This document shows positions 41,239 through 50,343 of a stretch of 64,000 nucleotides of DNA, piece by piece. Every line of letters begins with the position of its first letter. Within the stretch, counting starts at the first letter, position 1. This DNA comes from Mucilaginibacter polytrichastri (GTDB lineage Bacteria > Bacteroidota > Bacteroidia > Sphingobacteriales > Sphingobacteriaceae). The stretch lies in the NCBI RefSeq assembly GCF_001911425.1, contig NZ_MPPL01000001.1, positions 4,981,161-5,045,160 on the forward strand, given 5' to 3'. A program made the position numbers and the translations under genes. The notes under the pieces are model-generated. The model had not been told where the DNA came from. It did no database searches and saw only the letters and a list, made by a program, of their open reading frames with translations.

Positions 41239-41985
41239 TTAAGCAGTCTCAGTTTCGAGCGCTGTTTGCTCATCAACCAAAATACGGCCACAATGTTCGC
41301 AAACAATAATTTTTTTACGCTGGCGGATATCCGATTGGCGCTGAGGCGGGATCTGGTTAAAACAACCAGAGCATGAATCGCGCTGAATGGTTACTACAGC
41401 AAGGCCATTTTTAGCGTTGTTGCGTAAACGGCTGTAAGCTGTTAACAAGCGGGGCTCAATGCCTTCTTTAGCAGTTTCTGCCTGTGCATTCAACTCTCCT
41501 TCTTCTTTCTGAGTTTCGGCAGTAATGGTACCTAGTTCGGCTTTCTTAGCGTCAAGGTCACTTTTGCGGCTTTCCAGATCGGTAGCAGCTTTTTCGTAGA
41601 TCTGCGTTTTGGTGCTGATCTCGTACTCAAACTCCCTGATTTTTTTCTCGCTCACCTGGATATCCAGACCCTGAATTTCAACCTCTTTAGAGATTGCATC
41701 ATACTCCCGATTGTTTTTCACATCGGTAAGCTGGCCTTCATATTTTTTGATATTCGCCTGCGAATCTTTGATCAGATTTTTACGGGTTACGATATCATCT
41801 TCCAGATCATCAAGCTCTGCTTTGATCTTTTGGATACGGGTTTCAAGCTGGGCTACATCATCTTCAAGGTCTGCAACTTCCATTGGCAATTCGCCTCTAA
41901 CCTGACGGATTTTGTCAATTTTAGTGTGGATGGTTTGCAGTTCGTATAAACCTTTTAGCTTCTGTTCTATGGTTTGTTCCATCAA
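41239..41985 (-). CDS. Coiled-coil protein with C4-type zinc ribbon
   Basis: The 248-residue protein consists mainly of a long coiled coil (about 15-185, KEVEIQGLDIQVSEKKIREF and similar) followed by a zinc ribbon with two Cys pairs (CSGCFNQI and CEHCGRIL). This is the CT398/DUF164-like family, whose role may involve nucleic acid or flagellar/secretion partners in other phyla. Its start overlaps the end of the Nif3-like gene by 4 bp, so the two are coupled, a common arrangement. Confidence 0.92.
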   Translation of the reverse strand: MMEQTIEQKLKGLYELQTIHTKIDKIRQVRGELPMEVADLEDDVAQLETRIQKIKAELDDLEDDIVTRKNLIKDSQANIKKYEGQLTDVKNNREYDAISKEVEIQGLDIQVSEKKIREFEYEISTKTQIYEKAATDLESRKSDLDAKKAELGTITAETQKEEGELNAQAETAKEGIEPRLLTAYSRLRNNAKNGLAVVTIQRDSCSGCFNQIPPQRQSDIRQRKKIIVCEHCGRILVDEQTALETETA

Positions 41986-43079
41986 ATAAAATATTTTATG
42001 GGGTTTGTATTAATTTCTGTTAAACGGACGGCAAAGTTAGTGAATTTTTTTTGAATTTTTTCATATAATAAATGCTGCGTAAACTGCTCACTTTCAAAAT
42101 GTCCGATGTCGGCAATTACAATCTTTTTTTCAGCGTCAAAAAACTCGTGATACTTATAGTCGGCCGTAATAAAAACATCTGCTCCGGCGGCTATGGCCTG
42201 CTTCAATAAAAAGCCTCCCGAGCCTCCGCAAACGGCTACCTTTTTAACGCTTTTACCACGCAGTTCAGTATGCCGTATTACCTGGGCTTTCATATTATAT
42301 TTTACATGGCGCAAAAACTCCTCTTCGCCCAGCGCTATTGGCAGTTCGCCAACCATGCCAGCCCCTACCTGTTTGTAATGGTTTGTTAAATGGTAAAGAT
42401 CGTAAGCCACCTCCTCATAAGGGTGCGAAAGAAAAAGTGCCATTAAAATTTTACTTTCTTGCTGCGCTGGGTAAATGGTTTCTATCCTTACCTCCGGCTC
42501 GTGGTGCTGCCGGCCTTGCTCGCCAACATATGGGTTGGTATCTGCCCCGGCTTTAAACGTACCGGTACCTTCGGCATTAAAACTGCATTCGCTGTAATTA
42601 CCAATGTTACCCGCCCCTGCTTTAAACAATGCCTCACGCACTTCATCTGCATGCGCTTGCGGCACATAGGTAACCAGCTTTTTAAGTAAATTGGGTTTAG
42701 GCGAAAGGATATGGCAGTTTTGCAAACCCAAAACCTGGCATATGCGTGCATTTACGCCATCGCTTACACTATCCAAATTGGTATGTATGGCATATAAGGC
42801 AATTTGATGGCGTATAGCCTTCTCTACCACGCGCTCTACGTAGGTTTTGCCGTTAAATTTTTTTAGCCCCTTAAAAACGATTGGGTGGTGCGATATAATC
42901 ACCTGGCAGTTTTTAGCAATGGCCTCATCAACCACGGCTTCGGTACAATCCAGCGAAATCAGCGCCTGGTTAACCTCCTGCTCGGGATGGCCAACAATTA
43001 GGCCAGAATTATCATAATCTTCCTGGTAGGCCAGCGGGGCCAGGCTTTCGAGGTATGTGGTTAGTTCTGCTAATTTCAT
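41982..43079 (-). CDS. Nif3-like dinuclear metal center protein (DUF34)
   Basis: A 365-residue member of the Nif3/YbgI family. Metal ligands are visible in EDYDNSGLIVGH, VIISHHPIVFKGLKKF and HTNLDSVSDGVNARI near the N-terminus, and in ADIGHFESEQF near the C-terminus. The middle (about 125-230) is an inserted CutA/PII-like domain, which explains the length beyond the ~250 residues of YbgI. The family is annotated as GTP cyclohydrolase type 2, but its true role is uncertain. Confidence 0.94.
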   Translation of the reverse strand: MKLAELTTYLESLAPLAYQEDYDNSGLIVGHPEQEVNQALISLDCTEAVVDEAIAKNCQVIISHHPIVFKGLKKFNGKTYVERVVEKAIRHQIALYAIHTNLDSVSDGVNARICQVLGLQNCHILSPKPNLLKKLVTYVPQAHADEVREALFKAGAGNIGNYSECSFNAEGTGTFKAGADTNPYVGEQGRQHHEPEVRIETIYPAQQESKILMALFLSHPYEEVAYDLYHLTNHYKQVGAGMVGELPIALGEEEFLRHVKYNMKAQVIRHTELRGKSVKKVAVCGGSGGFLLKQAIAAGADVFITADYKYHEFFDAEKKIVIADIGHFESEQFTQHLLYEKIQKKFTNFAVRLTEINTNPIKYFI

Positions 43080-43142
43080 AATATTCCCGGCAAGTTAACT
43101 ACACGTTTAGCTACCTCCAAATTATAAATATAGAAAAGACCG

Positions 43143-43499
43143 CTAAGCACCCATCCGGGCTATTTCCAAACTTTCGTAGGCCATTTTCTGGTTAAATTCA
43201 TTGGCCAGGCTTTTATAATTAATAATATCTACAATGGTACCAATAAAGCAAAAACCAGCTGTAAAAAAGTAAATAAGACCCATAACCGTTTGCCCGGTTA
43301 AAAAACGCTGTACCCCGGCAATACCCACAAAACCAAGCAAGGTAACCAGCATAATATCTTGCGGGTCGCGACGTTTACCTCCATAAATGGTTACAAAATT
43401 ATGCTTTTGTGTATCGCTAAGCCCGGTAGTTAGCTGGCCTAAAAAAGTGGCTTCTTCATAAGTAACACCCGGAAACATTGCATAAGAGTTAAGATCCAT
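43143..43499 (-). CDS. TM2 domain membrane protein
   Basis: The 118-residue protein carries a TM2 domain: two helices with the connecting pattern GFVGIAGVQRFLTGQTVMGL and FFTAGFCFIGTIVDIINY. The N-terminal 50 residues are soluble. TM2 proteins are small inner-membrane proteins of unknown role. It is last in a three-gene minus-strand run, 3 bp after the DUF2752 gene. Confidence 0.9.
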   Translation of the reverse strand: MDLNSYAMFPGVTYEEATFLGQLTTGLSDTQKHNFVTIYGGKRRDPQDIMLVTLLGFVGIAGVQRFLTGQTVMGLIYFFTAGFCFIGTIVDIINYKSLANEFNQKMAYESLEIARMGA

Positions 43500-43502
43500 G
43501 AT

Positions 43503-43805
43503 TTATAAGGGTTTGATTTTCTTAAATTTAGATGTTTGCAAGTAAATTAAGTTACAAATCCGGTATAAAATTATTGCCAATGCCGGCAAGCCCAACCAAT
43601 GTGCTTTAAAAGATTTACCGGTATCGCCATGCAGCAGGTATGTTATCGCATGCCCTATCCCACAACCGGGGCACCAGCCAAAGCCTAGCAATTTAAGCGG
43701 GCATAAAGTAAAATGGCTACCTGTTGCCGGGTTGCATAAACCAAGCGCCATGATAGCCATTATCCAAAATATCAGTTCGAAGTTAGCCTGTACCTTTTTA
43801 ATCAA
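43503..43805 (-). CDS. DUF2752 membrane protein
   Basis: A 100-residue protein with about three hydrophobic stretches and the DUF2752 core CPLKLLGFGWCPGCGIGHAI, which holds three cysteines. The function is unknown. It overlaps the DUF4199 gene by 8 bp. Confidence 0.9.
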   Translation of the reverse strand: MIKKVQANFELIFWIMAIMALGLCNPATGSHFTLCPLKLLGFGWCPGCGIGHAITYLLHGDTGKSFKAHWLGLPALAIILYRICNLIYLQTSKFKKIKPL

Positions 43806-44214
43806 TCTTTCTGGATTTGGTCATCAGGAGTAAAGATACACCGAAAGCCAATATTATTCCAATAAGTAAAGCGGCAAATAATCGCCCGGAAAGGTCAGAG
43901 GCTGTACCTGTTTCTGTTATTGTACCAATGTATAATGCCCCGGCCAATACAGCGATACCGCCACCTATAATCAAAATCTTAAAGCACTGAACAAGCGCCT
44001 GTATAAACCCCATTTCCCCATTAAGAGAGGCTCTGTAGGCGTTGATACCTAAAAACAAACCAATAAGCGGTATAAGCCCAGAAAGATATTCATAAAGGGA
44101 TAATGTATTGTCTTTTACTCCAGGCCATATTTTTTGAACTATAACAAGCCAAATAATACTTAGAACGCCAATGAACAATCCATACATAACTGCATTTTTA
44201 ATATCACTTCTCAT
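43798..44214 (-). CDS. DUF4199-like membrane protein
   Basis: A 138-residue protein with four predicted helices (LFIGVLSIIWLVIVQKI, LIPLIGLFLGI, LIIGGGIAVLAGALYIGTI, FAALLIGIILAFGVSLLLM). The layout and the GFIQALVQCFKILIIGGGIA segment resemble DUF4199 proteins of Bacteroidota. It starts the three-gene run with DUF2752 and TM2 proteins. Confidence 0.8.
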   Translation of the reverse strand: MRSDIKNAVMYGLFIGVLSIIWLVIVQKIWPGVKDNTLSLYEYLSGLIPLIGLFLGINAYRASLNGEMGFIQALVQCFKILIIGGGIAVLAGALYIGTITETGTASDLSGRLFAALLIGIILAFGVSLLLMTKSRKID

Positions 44215-44457
44215 AATACAATTCGGTTAAAGTTAATTGCCAGTAACAGCTGATCTGCTCCGCTTATGTAAAAGGTTTTTTGTCAGCAGATTGTTTGTTT
44301 TAACAGATATTTTTGTGTCTGAGTATCACTCCTGCCCTATCCGGGGGGAAAGCGCAACTTTGCGGTTGTTAAAAGGCCTCTCCTTTAGAGCGAATTTAGG
44401 TGAGGCTTTTCCAAGAGACTGTTTTTAGGCCTTGTTTTTGTTTATATTTGTATCGTT
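44215..44457. other. Intergenic region with REP-like sequence upstream of mfd
   Basis: The gap contains AAAAGGCCTCTCC (about 44372) and GGTGAGGCTTTT (about 44399), imperfect inverted arms around TTTAGAGCGAATTTA. It reads like a worn copy of the CTCTCC...GGTGAGG repeats I know from related genomes. The possible 63-residue frame at 44237 has no support. Confidence 0.45.
44443..44450 (+). promoter_or_regulatory. Candidate -7 promoter box TATATTTG for mfd
   Basis: TATATTTG fits TAnnTTTG and ends 7 nt before the TTG start of mfd at 44458. A TTTT rather than TTTG lies near the expected -33 position. Confidence 0.42.
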
Positions 44458-47400
44458 TTGAATATCCGTGACATATTAGACCGCTACAAGGGCGACAGCC
44501 GGGTGCAAGAAGTTGCGAAAGCACTTAATGCATCCAAGAATCCCCGCATACAATTACGTGGGCTTGTTGGATCGAGCGATGCAACAGTTGCTGTGGCGCT
44601 GTGGTTTTTGCAGCACCAGCACATGATATTTGTACTGCCCGACCGTGAAGAGGCCAGCTATATGCAGGCAGACCTCGAAAGTTTAACCGGCCAGGAAGTT
44701 TTGCTTTTCCCATCGTCATACCGTAAAGCATTTGAATTTACCCAGCCCGATAGTAGCAATGTGCTGGCCCGCGCCGAGGTATTGAATGATCTGAACCATA
44801 CGTCATCGGTAGGCCGTTTAATTGTTACGTACCCCGAGGCTTTAGCCGAAAAGGTGATTGACCGGGCTTCGCTGGAGAAAAACACGCTGGAAATTTCGGT
44901 TCAAAATAACCTGAGCATCGAATTTATCAACGAGTTTTTAATAGAGTATGATTTTGAGCGTGTTGAATTTGTATACGAACCCGGCCAGTTTTCGGTAAGG
45001 GGCGGTATTGTAGATATTTTCTCTTTCTCGCACGACCTGCCTTACCGGGTAGAGTTTTTTGGCGACTTTATCGAAACCATCCGCACGTTTGAAGTAGAGA
45101 GCCAGCTTTCTATTGAGCAAATGAAAAGCATTACGATTGTGCCCAATGTACAATCGAAATTTTTGACAGAGAATAATATTTCCCTGCTGGAATACGCTGA
45201 AGCCGGAACCCAGATCTGGATCAAGGACGTACAGTTTACCTTAGATGTAATTCGCGATGGCTACAAAAAAGCCACCCAATTATGGAAAGCATTATCCGCA
45301 GATGAGAAAAACCAGAACCCGGATTGGATTGACCCTAAATTTGGCTTTACGGACGATAAGCTGATTGCAGATCAATTGTATGATTTTGCGGTTGTAGAAT
45401 ATGGCAAGCAGTTCTTTTATGAAGGCGCCAACGCGTTCAATTTTGAGATTCGCCCGCAGCCATCGTTCAATAAAGATTTTAGCCTGCTAATCCATAACAT
45501 TAAAAATAACGAGGTTGATAAAATTGAGAATTACATATTTACAGATTCTGCCAAACAAGTAGAGCGTTTATATGCCATTTTTGAAGACCTGGATAATACC
45601 GTAAAATTTACGCCGATCAATATTTCGGTACGGGAGGGTTTTATAGACCGCGAGCAGAAAATTGCCTGCTACACCGATCACCAGATTTTTGACCGTTATT
45701 ATAAATACAAACTGCGCAAAGGCTACCAGCGTACGCAGGCCATCACCCTCAAAGAACTTCGGGATTTAAAACCCGGCGATTACGTTACCCACATCGACCA
45801 CGGTATTGGCAAGTACGCCGGATTAGAAAAAGTGGAGGTGAGCGGCAAAATGCAGGAAATGATCCGGCTTATTTATGCCGATAATGATTTGCTGTATGTG
45901 AATATCAACTCACTTAACCGCATCTCTAAATACAGCGGCAAAGAGGGCACTGTACCTAAAATGAATAAATTGGGTACCGATACCTGGGAAAAGTTAAAGA
46001 AAACCACAAAAAAAAAAGTTAAAGACATAGCCCGCGACCTTATTAAGCTTTACGCTATCCGTAAGGCGCAAAAGGGCACAGCTTTTCTCCCCGATAGTTA
46101 CTTACAAACCGAACTGGAGGCCTCCTTTATTTATGAGGATACCCCCGACCAGGAAAAAGCAACTGCCGATTTTAAAAAGGACATGGAATCGCCGCACCCA
46201 ATGGACCGCCTTATTTGCGGCGATGTTGGTTTCGGCAAAACCGAGGTAGCTATCCGCGCTGCCTTTAAAGCCGTTGCTGATAGTAAACAAGTGGCTGTAT
46301 TGGTGCCAACCACTATCCTTGCAGCACAGCATCATAAAACATTTACAGACAGGCTTAAAGGTTTCCCTTGCAATATCGATTACATCAATCGTTTTAAAAC
46401 CAGTAAGCAAATCAAAGATACTTTGGCTAAGCTAGCAGAGGGCAAGGTGGATATCATTATCGGTACCCACCGCCTGGTAAGCAAAGATGTAAAGTTTAAA
46501 GACCTCGGCCTCATGATTATTGATGAGGAGCAAAAGTTTGGCGTATCTACCAAAGAAAAACTAAAACAGATGCGGGTTAATGTAGATACCTTGACATTGA
46601 CCGCAACGCCCATACCGCGTACGTTGCACTTCTCTTTAATGGGTGCGCGTGATCTTTCCATTATATCAACCCCACCACCAAACCGCCAGCCGGTAGTTAC
46701 CGAACTGCACGTTTTTAATGATAAGCTGATTAAAGAAGCTGTTGAGTATGAAATAGACCGCGGCGGGCAGATCTTTTTTATCCATAACCGGGTAGCAGAT
46801 TTAACCCAGCTGGGCGGCATGATCCGCAAGTTGGTACCTAAAGCTCGCATAGGCATTGCCCACGGCCAGCTGGAAGGTGACGATCTGGAAGATGTGATGC
46901 TGAAATTTGTGAGCCACGAGTACGATGTGTTGGTTGCTACCACCATTATCGAGGCCGGGTTGGATATCCCCAATGCTAATACTATCATCATTAACCACGC
47001 GCACATGTTTGGGTTAAGCGACCTGCACCAGATGCGTGGCCGTGTAGGGCGGAGCAATAAAAAGGCTTTTTGTTATTTACTCAGTCCTCCGTTATCAACC
47101 TTAACTTCCGAAGCACGTAAACGCCTAAGCGCTATCGAAGAGTTTTCTGAACTGGGCAGCGGATTTAATGTAGCCATGCGCGATCTGGACATTCGCGGCA
47201 GCGGAAACTTGCTGGGTGCCGAGCAAAGCGGTTTTATTGCCGAGATCGGCTTCGAGATGTACCATAAAATTTTGGACGAGGCTATCCAGGAGTTGAAAGA
47301 CGATGAGTTTAAAGACCTTTTCCAGGACGAAAAACCGCGGCCTTTTATTTCCTTTACCCAAATAGATACCGATTTAGAGATCCTGATCCCCGACGAATAT

Positions 47401-47811
47401 GTAACCAACATTGCCGAACGGTATAATTTATATACAGAAATATCCAAGCTGGAGAACGAAGTACAGCTAAGAGCCTTCGAACAGCAGCTTACAGATCGTT
47501 TCGGCCCCGTGCCGCCACAGGTGAACGATCTTCTGAATACCGTACGCCTGCAATGGTTGGGTAAAGCAATTGGTTTCGAGAAAATTTCATTGAAAAAAAA
47601 TGTGCTGCGCGGATATTTCATCAGCAACCAGCAATCGCCCTATTTTGAAACCGAGGCCTTTAGGCAGGTATTAAATTATGTGCAATATAACCCGCGCCGG
47701 GTTAACATGAAAGAAGTTAAAAACACACTGCGCATTAGCGTGGAAGGAATTTCGACTATAGAACGCGCTGTAGAGTTACTGGGTGAAATGACGGGCGAAA
47801 TAGTTAGTTAA
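44458..47811 (+). CDS. mfd: Transcription-repair coupling factor
   Basis: The 1117-residue DNA translocase removes stalled RNA polymerase and recruits UvrA. It has the UvrB-like N-terminal module (about 10-350), the RNA-polymerase-interacting CarD-like domain (GDYVTHIDHGIGKYAGLEKV), and helicase motifs: Walker A GDVGFGKT (588-595), DEEQ (689-692), TATPIPRTL and the TRG region (RGVGRSNKKAFCYLL); a C-terminal TRCF domain follows. The start is TTG at 44458, which gives the family-typical MNIRDIL; no ATG fits. Confidence 0.97.
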   Translation: MNIRDILDRYKGDSRVQEVAKALNASKNPRIQLRGLVGSSDATVAVALWFLQHQHMIFVLPDREEASYMQADLESLTGQEVLLFPSSYRKAFEFTQPDSSNVLARAEVLNDLNHTSSVGRLIVTYPEALAEKVIDRASLEKNTLEISVQNNLSIEFINEFLIEYDFERVEFVYEPGQFSVRGGIVDIFSFSHDLPYRVEFFGDFIETIRTFEVESQLSIEQMKSITIVPNVQSKFLTENNISLLEYAEAGTQIWIKDVQFTLDVIRDGYKKATQLWKALSADEKNQNPDWIDPKFGFTDDKLIADQLYDFAVVEYGKQFFYEGANAFNFEIRPQPSFNKDFSLLIHNIKNNEVDKIENYIFTDSAKQVERLYAIFEDLDNTVKFTPINISVREGFIDREQKIACYTDHQIFDRYYKYKLRKGYQRTQAITLKELRDLKPGDYVTHIDHGIGKYAGLEKVEVSGKMQEMIRLIYADNDLLYVNINSLNRISKYSGKEGTVPKMNKLGTDTWEKLKKTTKKKVKDIARDLIKLYAIRKAQKGTAFLPDSYLQTELEASFIYEDTPDQEKATADFKKDMESPHPMDRLICGDVGFGKTEVAIRAAFKAVADSKQVAVLVPTTILAAQHHKTFTDRLKGFPCNIDYINRFKTSKQIKDTLAKLAEGKVDIIIGTHRLVSKDVKFKDLGLMIIDEEQKFGVSTKEKLKQMRVNVDTLTLTATPIPRTLHFSLMGARDLSIISTPPPNRQPVVTELHVFNDKLIKEAVEYEIDRGGQIFFIHNRVADLTQLGGMIRKLVPKARIGIAHGQLEGDDLEDVMLKFVSHEYDVLVATTIIEAGLDIPNANTIIINHAHMFGLSDLHQMRGRVGRSNKKAFCYLLSPPLSTLTSEARKRLSAIEEFSELGSGFNVAMRDLDIRGSGNLLGAEQSGFIAEIGFEMYHKILDEAIQELKDDEFKDLFQDEKPRPFISFTQIDTDLEILIPDEYVTNIAERYNLYTEISKLENEVQLRAFEQQLTDRFGPVPPQVNDLLNTVRLQWLGKAIGFEKISLKKNVLRGYFISNQQSPYFETEAFRQVLNYVQYNPRRVNMKEVKNTLRISVEGISTIERAVELLGEMTGEIVS

Positions 47812-47817
47812 ACCTAA

Positions 47818-48495
47818 CTATTTCATGGTATCTACCTTTGCCCATATCATATCGGCTATGCCTTGCATGCCCTTATCGCCGGGGTGTTGTTGTACTGCGC
47901 TGGCCACATCGGTTCTGTCGAAAGCATAGTTACTAAGATCTTCGCCCAAAATTGCTAAAGAGATGTATGGCGTATACCTGCTCATAATTAAATTAATGTA
48001 ATCCCGGTTAGACCAGAAAGAACCTGCAGCCAATACTTTCAATTTAGGGTTATCCACTTTCATGTAAGCAATTAAGGCCTGGTAGCGCTTGGTAAATGCC
48101 ACCGAATCAAATGAGCTTTGCACGTTTTCGCCGATACGTAAAATAAGCAGGTCGGGCTTGCTGTCGCGGTATGCCTTCAGTTCAGCATCAAAATTGTAGA
48201 TATCAGAATTGGTTTCAAACCCTGCAATGTTTTTTGCCTGTACCACACAGCTTTTATTCACTTGCTGAAACTTTGCGGTTAATAAATGCACATAGTCTTT
48301 ATTAAGCGCCGATGCTGCCATACCCCAGCTACCCGCCCACCCGAGTGATTGGTTCGGCGGAGAATAAGTGATGCTATTCCCCAGTATCAGCACATTGGCA
48401 AAAGGTGTAGACGCGGTTGTATTAGTAACAGCAGCTTGTTTTTTGCAGGAAGCCATTGCCAATAACAGCAAAAATGCAGCAAGGATGTTTTTCAT
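47818..48495 (-). CDS. SGNH/GDSL hydrolase-like lipoprotein
   Basis: A 225-residue lipoprotein (MKNILAAFLLLLAMASCKK, lipidated Cys17) with an SGNH-hydrolase-like fold: the block I variant VLILGNSITYSPP carries the nucleophile Ser, and DLLILRIGENVQSS resembles block III. Such enzymes hydrolyse esters on sugars or lipids. The C-terminal Asp-x-x-His motif is less clear (VQQHPGDKGMQGIADMI could provide His). It ends 6 bp from the mfd stop, converging. Confidence 0.82.
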   Translation of the reverse strand: MKNILAAFLLLLAMASCKKQAAVTNTTASTPFANVLILGNSITYSPPNQSLGWAGSWGMAASALNKDYVHLLTAKFQQVNKSCVVQAKNIAGFETNSDIYNFDAELKAYRDSKPDLLILRIGENVQSSFDSVAFTKRYQALIAYMKVDNPKLKVLAAGSFWSNRDYINLIMSRYTPYISLAILGEDLSNYAFDRTDVASAVQQHPGDKGMQGIADMIWAKVDTMK

Positions 48496-48500
48496 TGCGT

Positions 48501-49043
48501 TTATGCACTAACCAATCTATAAATATCTTTCAGGTTACGGCCTTGTTCTTTGTAATCCAGGCCATAGCCAACCACAAACTCTTTCTCTATTTCAAAACCT
48601 ACATAAGCAAGTTCCTGGATAAAAATTTCGATAGCTGTTGTTTTTGATAACAGGGTACAAACTTTTAGCGAGGCTGGTTTAAATACCTTCAGGCGCTCTA
48701 TCAGGTAAGCCAGGGTATTGCCCGAGTCGATAATATCTTCTACAATAATTACGTGACGGCCCTGGATATCAACACCCAAGTCAATGTCGTTTCTTACGGT
48801 TCGGCTGCTGGCGGTGCCGCCAAAATATGATGCCAGCTTGGTAAAAGTTACTTCACAAGGTATATCTATCAGCCTTATTAAATCGGCAATAAATAAAAAG
48901 CTGCCATTTAGTACACCTAAAAATACAGGTAGCTTACCATCATATTCTTTACTAATTTGTTCACCAAGTACTGCCAGGCGCTTTTGGATAGCTTCATGGG
49001 TGATAAGGGGTTCAAACTCAAGATCTACAACTTTTACGTTCAT
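48501..49043 (-). CDS. hpt: Hypoxanthine phosphoribosyltransferase
   Basis: The 180-residue salvage enzyme converts hypoxanthine or guanine with PRPP to IMP or GMP. The PRPP-binding motif is HVIIVEDIIDSGNTLAYLIE, with LGVLNGSFLFIADLIR and VGYGLDYKEQGRNLKDIY around it. The length matches the family. It lies 5 bp upstream of the SGNH gene on the same strand and is divergent from the M16 peptidase gene. Confidence 0.95.
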   Translation of the reverse strand: MNVKVVDLEFEPLITHEAIQKRLAVLGEQISKEYDGKLPVFLGVLNGSFLFIADLIRLIDIPCEVTFTKLASYFGGTASSRTVRNDIDLGVDIQGRHVIIVEDIIDSGNTLAYLIERLKVFKPASLKVCTLLSKTTAIEIFIQELAYVGFEIEKEFVVGYGLDYKEQGRNLKDIYRLVSA

Positions 49044-49047
49044 GCTA

Positions 49048-49055
49048 CAAAGCTA
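49048..49055 (-). promoter_or_regulatory. Candidate -7 promoter box TAGCTTTG for hpt
   Basis: On the minus strand TAGCTTTG ends 4 nt before the hpt ATG at 49043. It fits TAnnTTTG; the nearest TTTG upstream is farther than the usual distance. If used, the transcript would begin at or next to the start codon. Confidence 0.4.
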
Positions 49056-49091
49056 CCTAATAAGCATAAAAGTTATGGCTTCAAATAACAG

Positions 49092-49099
49092 TATCTTTG
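49092..49099 (+). promoter_or_regulatory. Candidate -7 promoter box TATCTTTG for the M16 peptidase
   Basis: TATCTTTG fits TAnnTTTG and ends 10 nt before the ATG at 49110. It shares a 66-bp intergenic region with the oppositely directed hpt box. Confidence 0.45.
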
Positions 49100-49109
49100 T
49101 CACATTATT

Positions 49110-50339
49110 ATGGAATACCAGGTTTATACCCTATCTAACGGCATACGTATACTGCACCACCCCGTAAAATCGGCAATTGCACACTGTTGTTTGTTAATTA
49201 ATGCAGGTTCGCGCGATGAAAACCCCGAGCAGGAAGGCCTGGCGCATTTTATTGAACACCTTTTGTTCAAAGAAACAGAGCGCCGCAGTACTTCGCAAAT
49301 TCTTAACCGGCTCGAACTGGTTGGTGCCGATTTAAACGCTTACACCACTAAAGAATATACCTGCATCCACGCATCTTTTTTAAAGGAGCACCTGGAGCGT
49401 ACAATAGATCTGTTTGAAGACATTGTTTTCCATTCTACCTTTCCACAGGCCGAGCTCGAAAAAGAAAGAGGCGTTATTTTGGATGAGATTGCCTCTTACC
49501 TCGATCAGCCCGAAGAAGCCATTCAGGACGATTTTGAAGGATTGCTTTTTAAAGGCCATATCCTGGGCGGTAATATTTTGGGAACGCCGGATACAGTTAA
49601 CCGCATTACTCAAGAAGATGTGCGTGGTTTCATTGCCAATAACTACAATACCTCGCAAATTATACTGGCCGTAGCCGGCGATTACGACTTCAAGAAGCTG
49701 GTTAAACTGGCCGATAAATACATGGGTGCCATTGCAGTAAATAATACGCCCAAAAACCGTATTAAGGCCCCTGTTAACAAACCGCAGCTTGTTAAGTCAG
49801 AGAAGGCTATTTCGCAAACCCATTGTGTTATGGGTATGCAGGCCTATCCCTCTTCACATCCTTATAAAAGCGGCTTATTGCTGCTTAATAACCTTTTAGG
49901 TGGTATGGGTATGAGCAGCAGGCTGAACTTGGAGATCAGGGAAAAGTATGGTATTGCTTACACCATCGAATCGAGCTATACGCCATTAACCGATACTGGC
50001 ATATTTAATATTTATTACGGCACAGATAGCGAAAAAGCCGAACGCGCTATGCGCCTGGTTAATAAAGAACTGAAAAAACTGCGCGAAAATAAGCTGGGTA
50101 CTTTACAACTACACCAGGCCAAGCAGAAATTTAACGGACAAATTGCCCTTGCCGAAGAAAACCGCATGGGATTAATTATCTCTATGGCCAAAAGCCTGAT
50201 GGATTTTAACCACATTGATTCGCTGGAGGAGGTGATCGCTAAGATTAATGCCGTAACGGCAGACCAGGCATTGGAAATTGCTAATGAGATACTGGATAAT
50301 CAACAGATGACAACCTTATCATTTGAGCCGCTGGATTAA
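49110..50339 (+). CDS. M16 family (pitrilysin-like) zinc peptidase
   Basis: The 409-residue protein has the inverted zinc motif HFIEH (His46, Glu49, His50) with the downstream ligand Glu in ERGVILDEIASY. A second, inactive half follows (about 215-405, GMGMSSRLNLEIREKYGIAY). It has no signal peptide, so it is probably cytoplasmic like YmxG/PqqL-type processing peptidases. It appears to be transcribed alone. Confidence 0.95.
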   Translation: MEYQVYTLSNGIRILHHPVKSAIAHCCLLINAGSRDENPEQEGLAHFIEHLLFKETERRSTSQILNRLELVGADLNAYTTKEYTCIHASFLKEHLERTIDLFEDIVFHSTFPQAELEKERGVILDEIASYLDQPEEAIQDDFEGLLFKGHILGGNILGTPDTVNRITQEDVRGFIANNYNTSQIILAVAGDYDFKKLVKLADKYMGAIAVNNTPKNRIKAPVNKPQLVKSEKAISQTHCVMGMQAYPSSHPYKSGLLLLNNLLGGMGMSSRLNLEIREKYGIAYTIESSYTPLTDTGIFNIYYGTDSEKAERAMRLVNKELKKLRENKLGTLQLHQAKQKFNGQIALAEENRMGLIISMAKSLMDFNHIDSLEEVIAKINAVTADQALEIANEILDNQQMTTLSFEPLD

Positions 50340-50343
50340 GGTA

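Noticed and set aside
44237..44428. 63-residue frame upstream of mfd
   Set aside because: It overlies REP-like intergenic sequence and has no recognisable features.
46380..47057. 225-residue minus-strand frame opposite mfd
   Set aside because: It lies wholly inside the well-conserved mfd gene and has a low-complexity Ser/Arg-rich sequence typical of an antisense shadow.
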